From: Burkholderiales bacterium
Lineage (GTDB): Bacteria > Pseudomonadota > Gammaproteobacteria > Burkholderiales > Burkholderiaceae_E
Assembly (NCBI GenBank): GCA_003577305.1
Contig: QEVL01000001.1
Span: 1 to 64,000, forward strand
Direction: 5' to 3'
Length of the DNA: 64,000 nt
A program made the position numbers and the translations under genes. The notes under the pieces are model-generated. The model did no database searches and was not told the origin of the DNA. It worked only from the letters and a program-made list of their open reading frames with translations. How positions within the stretch are numbered: position 1 is the stretch's first letter; each line of letters begins with the position of its first letter. Of this stretch, positions 43,389 to 51,327 are shown in pieces.

Positions 43389-43721
43389 TCAGTGCGACAC
43401 CGTCCGGGAGAAAACGTTGAGCACGACGACGCCCGCGACGATGAGCAGCAGCCCCAGCACAGCGGGCGCATCCAGCGCCTGCCCGAAGAACAGCCAGGCA
43501 ATCAGCGCCACCAGCGCGACGCCGGCGCCCGACCAGATCGCATAGGCCACTCCCACCGGAATCGTCCGCAGCGTGAGCGACAGGAAGTAGAAGGCCAGGC
43601 CGTACCCGACCACGACGACGAGCGACGGCCAGAAACGGGAAAACCCCTCGGACGCCTTCAGCGCCGAAGTCGCGGCCACCTCGCTGACGATGGCCACCGA
43701 AAGGAAGATCCAGGGTCGCAT
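43389..43721 (-). CDS. Small multidrug resistance (SMR) family transporter
   Basis: This 110-residue protein has four membrane helices and the SMR hallmark Glu at position 14 ([10 protein letters not shown]), then [34 protein letters not shown] and a C-terminal helix. The length equals EmrE. It is a proton-coupled antiporter for cationic drugs or guanidinium-type compounds, acting as a dimer. The stop faces the MFS remnant. Confidence 0.93.
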   Translation of the reverse strand: MRPWIFLSVAIVSEVAATSALKASEGFSRFWPSLVVVVGYGLAFYFLSLTLRTIPVGVAYAIWSGAGVALVALIAWLFFGQALDAPAVLGLLLIVAGVVVLNVFSRTVSH

Positions 43722-43795
43722 CCGCAGGGTCCTCGTTGCGCGGGTATCACGGGCCGGATCGAACGCGACGGAATCGCCGTCTGGCAGCGCGTGTG

Positions 43796-44446
43796 TCAGC
43801 CTTTGGCCGGATAGCCGACCGTCTGCGACAGCAGCACCTGCTGGTCGTGCGCCAGCCCGAGCGCTTCGGCGATCGCGTCGCGATCGATCCAGGCGCGGAT
43901 CACGGTCGCCAGCCCGTTGCCGGCGGCGAACAGATAGACGTTCTGCGCGATCGCGCCGACCGCGACCGATGCGAAGCTCTCGCGCTGGGCTACCGGGACC
44001 ATGGCCATGCGCCGGTGATCGGCCACGTAGACCAGGTCGAGCGGCGCCTCGTCGACGAAGTCCTGGTAACCGGTGACGCGCCGCAGATCGGCCTTCGCGA
44101 CCAGGCGCAGCGCATGCTCGTCGGCGTCGTACAGATACGCCCCGCCGGGCAACGCCGCGTAGACGTCGATTTCCTGCGCGTTCAGCGCCGACGGCGCGGT
44201 GCGTCCGCCGTCGGGACGGTTGCAACCCCAGGCGGCCCACAACAGGCTCGACAGCAGCGGCAGCGGCAACTCGACGTGCGCGAACTCGCGCGACGAGCGG
44301 CGCAGCGCGAGCGTTTCCATCAGCGGCATGCCGCCGCTCGCCTCGGGTGGCGGCAGCACGATCGACGCAGCCGCATCGCCGATCGCAGGGCGCGGACGCA
44401 GCCTGCCCATCATGCCGAGCGCGAGCTTGGTGAGCGTGCTGCTCAT
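43796..44446 (-). CDS. SagB/ThcOx-type nitroreductase-fold oxidoreductase
   Basis: This 216-residue FMN-binding protein has [46 protein letters not shown], and a C-terminal [13 protein letters not shown]...[10 protein letters not shown]. The layout is that of SagB-type dehydrogenases, which oxidise azolines in modified peptides, but many stand-alone members have other roles. No precursor peptide or cyclodehydratase gene is nearby. It lies 3 bp downstream of the EamA gene. Confidence 0.85.
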   Translation of the reverse strand: MSSTLTKLALGMMGRLRPRPAIGDAAASIVLPPPEASGGMPLMETLALRRSSREFAHVELPLPLLSSLLWAAWGCNRPDGGRTAPSALNAQEIDVYAALPGGAYLYDADEHALRLVAKADLRRVTGYQDFVDEAPLDLVYVADHRRMAMVPVAQRESFASVAVGAIAQNVYLFAAGNGLATVIRAWIDRDAIAEALGLAHDQQVLLSQTVGYPAKG

Positions 44447-44449
44447 CGA

Positions 44450-44884
44450 CTACCTCCGCAGCGCCAGCACGAGCACGCCGCCGGCGACCAGCGCGATGCC
44501 GAGCCAGTCGCGCCCCGACGGCCGCTCGCCGAGAAACGCGAATGCGAAGATGGCGACCAGCACCACGCTGAACTTGTCCACCGGAGCGACCTTCGATGCG
44601 TCACCGATCTGCAGCGCGCGGAAGTAGCACACCCACGAAGCGCCGGTGGCCAGCGCCGACAGCCCGAGAAAGAGCCAGGTCCGCGACGGGAGCTCGAACG
44701 GATTGCTCCACTTTCCCGCGAGCCAGATGAACGCCGCGAGCACGAACAGGATGATGAAGGTGCGCACCAGCGTCGCGAGGTCGGAGTCGACGCCCTGGAT
44801 GCCGACCTTGGCGAAGATCGCGGTCATCGCGGCGAAGACCGCCGACAGGGCGGCCCAGAAGAACCAGCTGTTCGAGGTTGCCAT
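44450..44884 (-). CDS. Single-domain EamA transporter
   Basis: This 144-residue membrane protein has five predicted helices and one EamA unit ([60 protein letters not shown]). Usual DMT proteins carry two EamA units, so this must work as a dimer. Substrate unknown. It is followed by the SagB-type gene and, beyond it, by SMR, another small DMT protein. Confidence 0.9.
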   Translation of the reverse strand: MATSNSWFFWAALSAVFAAMTAIFAKVGIQGVDSDLATLVRTFIILFVLAAFIWLAGKWSNPFELPSRTWLFLGLSALATGASWVCYFRALQIGDASKVAPVDKFSVVLVAIFAFAFLGERPSGRDWLGIALVAGGVLVLALRR

Positions 44885-44954
44885 GATGGGCGGAGCATAA
44901 CCCGCCTTGCCGGCCGGCGGCGGATCCGCCGGATCTCGGGAACGAGGCGATCGG

Positions 44955-45410
44955 TCACGACCCGTCTCGCGGTCGGCCTCGACTTCCTGCGCGCCACAGC
45001 AGCCAGGGCATCGACGCGAAGACGACGAGCATGGCGAGATACACCGCGCCGGAGACCGGGTCTTTCGCGGCGACGTAGCTCGCCACGCTTTGGCCCGACA
45101 GCGCCACCGCCAGCAGCCACTCCGCCGCGAGGAGCAGGGCGAGCGCGACGAGGCCGACCGCCGCCCAGCGCCGGCGGGTGCCCACGCCGGCGAACCGGCG
45201 CAACACGAACCTGGCGGCCAGGACGATCGCGACGAACATGAACGGCATCTCGGCGAGTTCCGCGTGGCGTTCGCCGATCGCAGGCACGACGAGCGGAACA
45301 CGCACGAGCCCCAGGAGAAAGCCGGCACCGAAGACGATGCCGAAGTACGCGCCGGCTGCTCGCGCAATCCGGCCAGCCCGGGCGTCGTTCGCAGGCACGC
45401 GCCCGATCAT
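44955..45410 (-). CDS. Unknown membrane protein
   Basis: This 151-residue protein has four predicted helices: residues about 17-38, 52-70, 85-108 and 122-142. A positively charged N-terminus (RAGRIARAAG) suggests it lies inside. No family is recognised. Its ATG overlaps the stop of the preceding gene by 4 bp, so the two unknown membrane proteins are coupled. Confidence 0.7.
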   Translation of the reverse strand: MIGRVPANDARAGRIARAAGAYFGIVFGAGFLLGLVRVPLVVPAIGERHAELAEMPFMFVAIVLAARFVLRRFAGVGTRRRWAAVGLVALALLLAAEWLLAVALSGQSVASYVAAKDPVSGAVYLAMLVVFASMPWLLWRAGSRGRPRDGS

Positions 45411-45865
45411 GGTCGCGGATGCCCGACCTGCATGGGACCCGCGTCCCGGCGTGGCATCCGGTGCGACTCGGGGCTGCCCTTGCCGTGCGCCGCGACCGGG
45501 TTCGCGACGCCGGCGAGCGTCGTGGCGAAGTGCTCGCTGCCGACGACGCGCGCCTGCGCAGCCGCCGGCGTGTGCGCATAGACCCAGAGCATCCACGCAG
45601 TGGCCGCGATGGTGGCCACGGCCCAGACGCGCATGAGGCGGATCTGCGCTTCCAGGACCGCGTAACGGCCGCTGCCGGGAGCGCGCTGCCGGACGAGCCG
45701 GACGAGATCGGCATGGCCGTTGAAAGGCGTCCAGAAGAGCGAAGGCTTTCCGATCCGCTCGGAGAGCGCCGGATCGACGGCGGCGAGGCGCCGGTGCAGT
45801 CGGTAGAGCAGGTACGCCCACCCGGCATAGAGCGCCACGACCAGCGCAACCGCGATCTCGATCAT
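45407..45865 (-). CDS. Unknown membrane protein
   Basis: This 152-residue protein has one N-terminal helix (about 3-24), a cytoplasmic-like region with LSERIGKPSLFWTPFNGHADLVRLV and a second helix (about 82-102). The last 40 residues are hydrophilic and look poorly conserved. No family is recognised. It is coupled with the following membrane protein. Confidence 0.65.
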   Translation of the reverse strand: MIEIAVALVVALYAGWAYLLYRLHRRLAAVDPALSERIGKPSLFWTPFNGHADLVRLVRQRAPGSGRYAVLEAQIRLMRVWAVATIAATAWMLWVYAHTPAAAQARVVGSEHFATTLAGVANPVAAHGKGSPESHRMPRRDAGPMQVGHPRP

Positions 45866-45961
45866 CGAACCTCCCGACTTCGGAGCGGCTGCGCCGGTTC
45901 AGCAGTGCGCCGCCCCGGGACGCAGTCAGGGTGCGTCGCTCCTGGCGGCGAACCGTTCGAG

Positions 45962-46381
45962 TCAAGCGGCACGCCCGGACCGAAGGCCGGAGCGTGTCTG
46001 CTTCGGCGAAGGGTTGGGTTTCGCCCGCCGTGCTCTTGCACCGGCGCTTCGACGGCTCGCAGCGCTCAAGGCTTCCTCGGCCCACTTGTTCAGACTGGTG
46101 CCGCTACGGGCGGCAGCCTTGAGAGCGGCAGCATGGACGCCGGGAGACACCCTCAGCATGAGCTTGCCGCTGGCGGGCTTCTCCGGTTCGCTGCCAAGGC
46201 TCTCGCAAGCCGCGATGTAGTCGTCCACTACGGCGTGAAAGTTCGCCTCGAACTCCAGGATCGATTCACCGTGGAACGAGATGATGTCGTCCACGTCGAG
46301 AACGCGACCGACGATGATCTTGTCTTCGGCATCGAAGGTCATACTCGCTACATAGCCACGATAGGTCATCGTGTTGGTCAT
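45962..46381 (-). CDS. hicB: HicB family antitoxin
   Basis: This 139-residue antitoxin has the partially degraded RNase H-like HicB fold at the N-terminus (TYRGYVASMTFDAEDKIIVGRVLDVDDIISFHGES) followed by a ribbon-helix-helix DNA-binding segment (about 70-105: GKLMLRVSPGVHAAALKAAARSGTSLNKWAEEAL). The basic tail is variable. It neutralises HicA and should repress the operon. It overlaps hicA by ATGA. Confidence 0.93.
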   Translation of the reverse strand: MTNTMTYRGYVASMTFDAEDKIIVGRVLDVDDIISFHGESILEFEANFHAVVDDYIAACESLGSEPEKPASGKLMLRVSPGVHAAALKAAARSGTSLNKWAEEALSAASRRSAGARARRAKPNPSPKQTRSGLRSGRAA

Positions 46382-46632
46382 GGCTTTACTCCCATCCGTT
46401 GCAGCAACTCACGGGTTGCCTTCACTCGGTAACGAAGAGCCTCTTTGCCGGGATGCGGACGGTGAAAGGTTGCTCTCAGGCCTTGCCATTCGAACGTCAC
46501 CGACGAACCTGGTCCCTCAACCAGGCGGCAGCCAAGGGCAACGAGCAGGCACTCGATTCGTGCCCACTCGATGTTGCCGTTGACCGGATCGGACCATACG
46601 GCCTCGAGCGTACGACGCTGTTTGCTGTTCAC
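46378..46632 (-). CDS. hicA: HicA family mRNA interferase toxin
   Basis: This 84-residue toxin of the MNSKQRRTLEA-type HicA subfamily has a small double-stranded-RNA-binding fold. It carries FHRPHPGKE, typical of the subfamily. It cleaves mRNA, blocking translation, until bound by HicB. The GTG start at 46632 has no ribosome site. It is the first gene of the pair. The operator lies just upstream. Confidence 0.92.
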   Translation of the reverse strand: MNSKQRRTLEAVWSDPVNGNIEWARIECLLVALGCRLVEGPGSSVTFEWQGLRATFHRPHPGKEALRYRVKATRELLQRMGVKP

Positions 46633-46638
46633 ATGGCG

Positions 46639-46665
46639 ATGATAGCACTTCTACGATAAGTGCAA
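46639..46665 (-). promoter_or_regulatory. hicAB promoter and palindromic operator
   Basis: On the minus strand TTGCAC (-35, 46665-46660) and TATCAT (-10, 46644-46639) are separated by 15 bp. Between and overlapping them is a perfect palindrome, GCACTT/AAGTGC arms (46645-46650, 46658-46663) with a 7-nt centre, a likely HicB binding site. The start site would fall at the hicA GTG. Confidence 0.5.
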
Positions 46666-46829
46666 GCATGGACATGGCGGTGCACCAGGCGCGGCCATTG
46701 CTTTCGGAACCTGTCCACATCCGCGCCGGAATGTGCTTGTCGCCACCGGGGCTTTCTCGACCGACACGACCTGGCATTCCTCCTGGCATCCTGGCGCCCA
46801 TCCGCGCAAGACGCGCGCCGACCGCCCTC

Positions 46830-49800
46830 TCACGCGCCGTGCGAACCCGCCGACATGCCGCTCCGCGCAGCGCTGCCCGTTGCATCCTGCGCCAGCGCCT
46901 CGCGCACCACTTCGGACACCACCGGCACCACCCCGAGCCGCCGCGCCAGCGCCGCCTCGCGCCGCTTGGCCTCGCGCAGGTTGCGCAGCTTCACGTGCCC
47001 GAAGCCGCGGATCGACGCCGGTATGTCCGCGAACCGCGTGGCCAGTTCCAGCCGGTCGGCGTCCAGCCCCGGCAGCATCGCTTCGATGGTCGCCGCGTAG
47101 TCGGCGGGCAGCGCACGCTCGATGCGTCGCTCGTGCGTGTACCCGAAGACATCGAACGGCGTGCCGCGCACGCGGCGCACCGCGGCGAGTGCGCGCAGCA
47201 CCGGGAACACCCAGCGGCCGAAACGTATCTTGCGCGGCAACCCGTCGGGGCCGCGCCGCGCGAGCAGCGGCGGCGCCATCAGCACGCTCAGGGTGTAGTC
47301 GCCTTCGAATTGCGCCTGCAGCGCGCGGCGGAACCGCTCCGAAGAGTAGAGTCGCGCCACTTCGTACTCGTCCTTGTACATCAGCAGCTTCGCGTAGTTG
47401 CGCGCCACGGTGGCGGCCAGATCGAGCTGCACGCCGGGCGCGCGCAGGCGGCTTTCCACCGCGGCAACCGCTTCGACCAGGCGGCGCAGCCGCGCCGCGT
47501 GGCCGGCGCCCTGGTAGTCGACCAGTTCGCCGCCCAGCCGCTGCATCAGCGCCTCCAGCGACTCCGGCTGCGCTTCGTCCGCGTTGTTCCCGGCCGCCAC
47601 GCCGCCGAGCACCGCCTCGAGCGCCCGGGCGTCGTGCGCCGCCAGGCGCCCGATGCGAAACGCCCGCAGGTTCGCCTCGACCGCCACGCCGTTCAGTTCC
47701 AGCGCGCGCTCGATCGCCGCACGCGAGAGCGGCACGATGCCGCGCTGCCACGCGTAGCCGAGCATCACGATGTTGGTGGCCATCGTGTCGCCGAGCGCAC
47801 GTCCGGCGATCGCGTGCGCGTCGCACACCGAGAGCCCACCCTCGCCCGCGGCGGCGACGAGCTTCTGCAGCAGCGCATCCACCGGCAGCGGCGCGTCCGG
47901 ATCGGTGACCTGCGCGGCCACCGGCAGCACGTGCCGGTTGGCCACGATGCGGGTACGCCCGTGGCTCACCGACTGCAGCGCGTCGTCGCTCGCGGCCACC
48001 ACCGCGTCGCAGGCCAGCACCGCGTCGGCCTGCTGGGTGTCGATGCGTGCCTGGTTCAGCGCGTCGGCGCTCGCCGCCAGGCGCACGTGCGAGAGCACGC
48101 TGCCCCCTTTCTGCGCGAAACCCATGAAGTCGAGCACCGACGCGTGCCTGCCCTCCAGGTGCGCCGCCATCGCGATCACCGCGCCCACGGTGACCACGCC
48201 GGTGCCGCCTACGCCGGTGACCAGCAGGTCATAGGGCCCGCGCCAGTTCACCGGTTCGACCTCGGGCACCGCTTCGAGCGCGAGCGCGAGCCGCTCGGGG
48301 TCCAGCGTCGCGGCCGGCCGGCGCAGGCCGCCGCCCTGCACCGTCACGAAGCTCGGGCAGAAGCCGTCGGCGCAGCGATAGTCCTTGTTGCACGACGACT
48401 GGTCGATCTGCCGCTTGCGCCCCTGCGGCGTCTCGACCGGCACCACCGAGAGGCAGTTCGACTTCGCCGCGCAATCGCCGCAGCCGTCGCACACCGCCTC
48501 GTTGATGAACAGCCGGCGCGGGGGGTCGGCGAGCGTGCCGCGCTTGCGCCGGCGCCGCTTCTCGGCGGCGCAGGTCTGGTCATACAAGAGCACGGTGACG
48601 CCGGGCGTGGCGCGCAGCTCGCGCTGCACCGCGTCGAGTTCGGTGCGATCGTGAAAGCTCGTGGCCGGCGGAAAGCGGTCTTCGCGACCCGCATGCCTGC
48701 GCGGCTCGTCCGAGACCACCGCGATGCGTTGCACGCCCTCGGCGCGCACCTGCCGCGCGATCGAATCGACGGTGGCCACGCCGTCGGCCGGCTGTCCGCC
48801 GGTCATCGCCACCGCATCATTGACCAGGATCTTGTAGGTGATCGCGGTGCCCGCCGCCACCGCCTGGCGGATCGCCAGGTAGCCCGAGTGAAAGTAGGTG
48901 CCGTCGCCCAGGTTCTGGAACACGTGCGGCGCGCGGGTGAACTGCGCGTGCGAGATCCAGTCGACGCCCTCGCCGCCCATCTGGATCAGGCCGCTCGTGT
49001 CGCGATCCATCCACATGGCCATCGCGTGGCAGCCGATGCCCGACAGCGCGCGCGAGCCCGCCGGCACCACCGTCGACGTATTGTGCGGACAGCCCGAACA
49101 GAAGTACGGCACGCGACGCACGCTGTCGGCCGCGTTCGAGGGCAGCGGCGGGCGCACGAACTCGACCACGCGGTCGCGCCGGTCGAGTTCGGGACGGTGG
49201 CGCGCCAGCCATTCGGCAAGCACCGGCAGCACGCGCGACGGGCGCAGTTCGCCGATCTCGGCAAGCAGCGGCGCCCCGTCGGGCCCGCACTTGCCGAGAA
49301 TGCGCGGGCGCGAGCCGGCCGGCGCATCGTAGAGCAGCGCCCGCATCTGCTGCTCGACCACCGGCCCTTTTTCCTCGACCACCAGCACCTCGTCGAGTCC
49401 GCGCGCGAACGCGAGCATGCGCGTCGGCTCGATCGGATACGCGAGACCCACCTTGTAGAAGCGGATGCCGGCGCGCTCCAGGTCGGCCAGCCCGATGTCG
49501 ATGCGGCGCAAGGCCTCCAGCAGGTCGAAGTGCGCCTTGCCGCAGGTGACGATGCCCAGCCGCGCGTCGCGCGGCGCGCAGATCGTCCGGTCGATCGGCT
49601 GCAGACGGGCGAACTCGCGCACTGCGTCGAGGCGCTGCACCATCCGGGCCTCGAGCCCTGCGCCCGGCGTGTCGTCGGGGCGGTAGTGCAGGCCGGGCGC
49701 GCCCACAGCTTCGAAGTGCGTGTGCAGCGCATCGAGGTCGACGGTGGCTGCGCTCTCGACCACCTCGGAGATCGCCTTGATGCCGACCCAGGCGCCCGAG

Positions 49801-50411
49801 TGACGCGACAGCGCCCAGCCGTACAGCCCGAACTCGATCAGTTCGGCAACGCTCGCCGGACTCAGCACCGGCATGCGCCACGAGATCATCGTGAAGTCGC
49901 TCTGGTGCGCCATCGACGAGGACACGCAGCCGTGGTCGTCGCCCGCCACCACCAGCACGCCGCCGTGCGGCGAGGCGCCGCGCGCGTGGCCGTGCTTGAG
50001 CGCATCGGCCGCGCGATCGACGCCCGGCCCTTTGCCGTACCAGAGCCCGAACACGGCAGGCACCGTGCGCTGCGGGTCGCACTCCACCTGCTGCGAGCCG
50101 AGCACCGCGGTTGCCGCCAGTTCCTCGTTCACCGCCGGCAGGAAACGCACGTTCGCGGCGTCGAGCCGCTCGCGGGCACGCCACAGTTGCTGATCGTAGG
50201 CTCCGAGCGGCGATCCCCGGTAGCCACTCACGAAACCGGCGCTGTCGAGCCCGCGGGCTGCATCGAGCGCGCGCTGCATCAGCGGCAGGCGCACCAGGGC
50301 CTGGGTGCCGGTGATGAAGATCGGTCCGGAGCTCGCGGCGAGGCTGTCTTCGAGGCGGTAGCCGACGCGCAGCGGCGCGGGCGGAACGAACAGGCGATCG
50401 GGTGCGTTCAT
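46830..50411 (-). CDS. Indolepyruvate ferredoxin oxidoreductase (fused)
   Basis: This 1193-residue enzyme oxidatively decarboxylates aryl pyruvates to aryl-acetyl-CoA with ferredoxin. The N-terminal IorA part has the pyrimidine-binding and TPP-binding (GIGCHAMAMWMD) domains. A ferredoxin-like Cys motif (CDGCGDCAAKSNC) follows near 640-655, then the gamma domain (TGVGGTGVVTVGAVIAMAAHLEGR) from about 725, and a C-terminal extension. Fused forms of this size are common in betaproteobacteria. A longer frame exists, but MNAPDRLF at 50411 fits. It is divergent from an AsnC-type regulator. Confidence 0.93.
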   Translation of the reverse strand: MNAPDRLFVPPAPLRVGYRLEDSLAASSGPIFITGTQALVRLPLMQRALDAARGLDSAGFVSGYRGSPLGAYDQQLWRARERLDAANVRFLPAVNEELAATAVLGSQQVECDPQRTVPAVFGLWYGKGPGVDRAADALKHGHARGASPHGGVLVVAGDDHGCVSSSMAHQSDFTMISWRMPVLSPASVAELIEFGLYGWALSRHSGAWVGIKAISEVVESAATVDLDALHTHFEAVGAPGLHYRPDDTPGAGLEARMVQRLDAVREFARLQPIDRTICAPRDARLGIVTCGKAHFDLLEALRRIDIGLADLERAGIRFYKVGLAYPIEPTRMLAFARGLDEVLVVEEKGPVVEQQMRALLYDAPAGSRPRILGKCGPDGAPLLAEIGELRPSRVLPVLAEWLARHRPELDRRDRVVEFVRPPLPSNAADSVRRVPYFCSGCPHNTSTVVPAGSRALSGIGCHAMAMWMDRDTSGLIQMGGEGVDWISHAQFTRAPHVFQNLGDGTYFHSGYLAIRQAVAAGTAITYKILVNDAVAMTGGQPADGVATVDSIARQVRAEGVQRIAVVSDEPRRHAGREDRFPPATSFHDRTELDAVQRELRATPGVTVLLYDQTCAAEKRRRRKRGTLADPPRRLFINEAVCDGCGDCAAKSNCLSVVPVETPQGRKRQIDQSSCNKDYRCADGFCPSFVTVQGGGLRRPAATLDPERLALALEAVPEVEPVNWRGPYDLLVTGVGGTGVVTVGAVIAMAAHLEGRHASVLDFMGFAQKGGSVLSHVRLAASADALNQARIDTQQADAVLACDAVVAASDDALQSVSHGRTRIVANRHVLPVAAQVTDPDAPLPVDALLQKLVAAAGEGGLSVCDAHAIAGRALGDTMATNIVMLGYAWQRGIVPLSRAAIERALELNGVAVEANLRAFRIGRLAAHDARALEAVLGGVAAGNNADEAQPESLEALMQRLGGELVDYQGAGHAARLRRLVEAVAAVESRLRAPGVQLDLAATVARNYAKLLMYKDEYEVARLYSSERFRRALQAQFEGDYTLSVLMAPPLLARRGPDGLPRKIRFGRWVFPVLRALAAVRRVRGTPFDVFGYTHERRIERALPADYAATIEAMLPGLDADRLELATRFADIPASIRGFGHVKLRNLREAKRREAALARRLGVVPVVSEVVREALAQDATGSAARSGMSAGSHGA

Positions 50412-50420
50412 GGGATGGCC

Positions 50421-50450
50421 TGCATCGAGCGGCAACCGTGAGTCGATGCA
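50421..50450. promoter_or_regulatory. Perfect inverted repeat upstream of the oxidoreductase gene
   Basis: Arms TGCATCGA (50421-50428) and TCGATGCA (50443-50450) with a 14-nt spacer lie just before the oxidoreductase ATG. A TAGCAT (-10, minus strand, 50460-50455) is adjacent, so a protein bound here would affect initiation. The divergent AsnC-type regulator is the obvious candidate. Confidence 0.5.
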
Positions 50451-50500
50451 ACCAATGCTAGGCGCGGCGGCACGCAAGGTCCGCGCGACTTTCGCATCCG

Positions 50501-50541
50501 ATCTGGCAGCCAGCACACGGTTCGTGCATCATTTGGCAGAT
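50501..50541. promoter_or_regulatory. Second inverted repeat between the two divergent genes
   Basis: ATCTGGCA (50501-50508) faces TTGGCAGAT (50533-50541) as imperfect inverted copies with the core ATCTG/CAGAT. They lie close to the start of the AsnC-type gene. Lrp/AsnC octamers often bind several spaced sites, so this may be part of an autoregulatory array. Confidence 0.35.
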
Positions 50542-50549
50542 CCGGAGCC

Positions 50550-51035
50550 ATGACCGTGCTCGACCTCGACAAGATCGACCTCCAGCTGCTTGCGGCACTG
50601 CAACACGACGGTCACGCAACCAATCCGCAGCTCGGCGAACGCGTGCACCTGTCGGCCTCGCAGGTCAGCCGCCGCATCCAGCGGCTGCAGGAGGCGGGCC
50701 TGATCGACCGCTGCGTCACGCTGTTGAGGCCCGCGAAGGTCGGACTCACCGTGACGGCATTCACCCGCGTGTCGCTGCAGCGGCACGGCGAAGCGCACAA
50801 CGACGCGTTCGACCGCGCGGTGGCGGCAATGCCCGAGGTGCTCGAGTGCTACTCGGTCACCGGCCCCTACGACTACCAGTTGCGCATCGTCGCCGCCGAC
50901 CTCGAAGCGTTCGCCCAGTTCATGATGCACCGGCTGATGCGCGTGCCCGGCGTGCGCAGCGTCGAGTCGAGCGTCGTGCTGCAGGAAATCAAGCGCACGA
51001 CCGAATTGCCCCTCGAACAGTTGAAAGGGAGCTGA
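50550..51035 (+). CDS. Lrp/AsnC family transcriptional regulator
   Basis: This 161-residue regulator has an N-terminal winged HTH (residues 5-60: LDKIDLQLLAALQHDGHATNPQLGERVHLSASQVSRRIQRLQEAGLI) and a C-terminal AsnC/RAM ligand domain (VLECYSVTGPYDYQLRIVAADLEAFAQFM). It probably responds to an aromatic amino acid or its keto acid and controls the divergent oxidoreductase gene. The DUF1330 gene follows 1 bp after. Confidence 0.93.
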   Translation: MTVLDLDKIDLQLLAALQHDGHATNPQLGERVHLSASQVSRRIQRLQEAGLIDRCVTLLRPAKVGLTVTAFTRVSLQRHGEAHNDAFDRAVAAMPEVLECYSVTGPYDYQLRIVAADLEAFAQFMMHRLMRVPGVRSVESSVVLQEIKRTTELPLEQLKGS

Positions 51036-51036
51036 G

Positions 51037-51327
51037 ATGCCCGCCCGCCTGATCGGTCACGTCAACGTGCGCGATGCGGCGCGCTGGGCGCAATACCGCA
51101 GCCGCGTGCCGGCCACGCTCGCCCCCTGGGGCGGCGAACTGCTGTTTCGCGGCCGGCGCGCCGACGTGCTCGCCGGCGAGCAGCCGTACACCGAAACCGT
51201 CGTGGTGCGCTTTCCCGATCTCGCGTCGATCGATGGCTGGCACCGCTCGGCCGCCTGCCACGCACCGATCCCGATCCGCGAGGCGGCCGCCGACCTGACC
51301 CTCGCGAGTTACGAAGCCGATGGCTGA
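51037..51327 (+). CDS. DUF1330 family protein
   Basis: This 96-residue protein has the dimeric alpha-beta barrel type DUF1330 pattern (AYLIGHVNVRDAARWAQYRSRVPATLAPWGGELLFRG-like start, then VVVRFPDLASIDGWHRSAACHAPIPIRE). Function unknown; the fold is related to EthD and antibiotic-monooxygenase proteins. It is coupled with the AsnC-type regulator and converges on the phospholipase-like gene. Confidence 0.88.
   Translation: MPARLIGHVNVRDAARWAQYRSRVPATLAPWGGELLFRGRRADVLAGEQPYTETVVVRFPDLASIDGWHRSAACHAPIPIREAAADLTLASYEADG

Noticed and set aside
46668-50441. Open frame of 1257 codons on the plus strand
   Set aside because: Exactly antisense to the indolepyruvate oxidoreductase, whose domains are clear. 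The antisense product has no recognisable fold.
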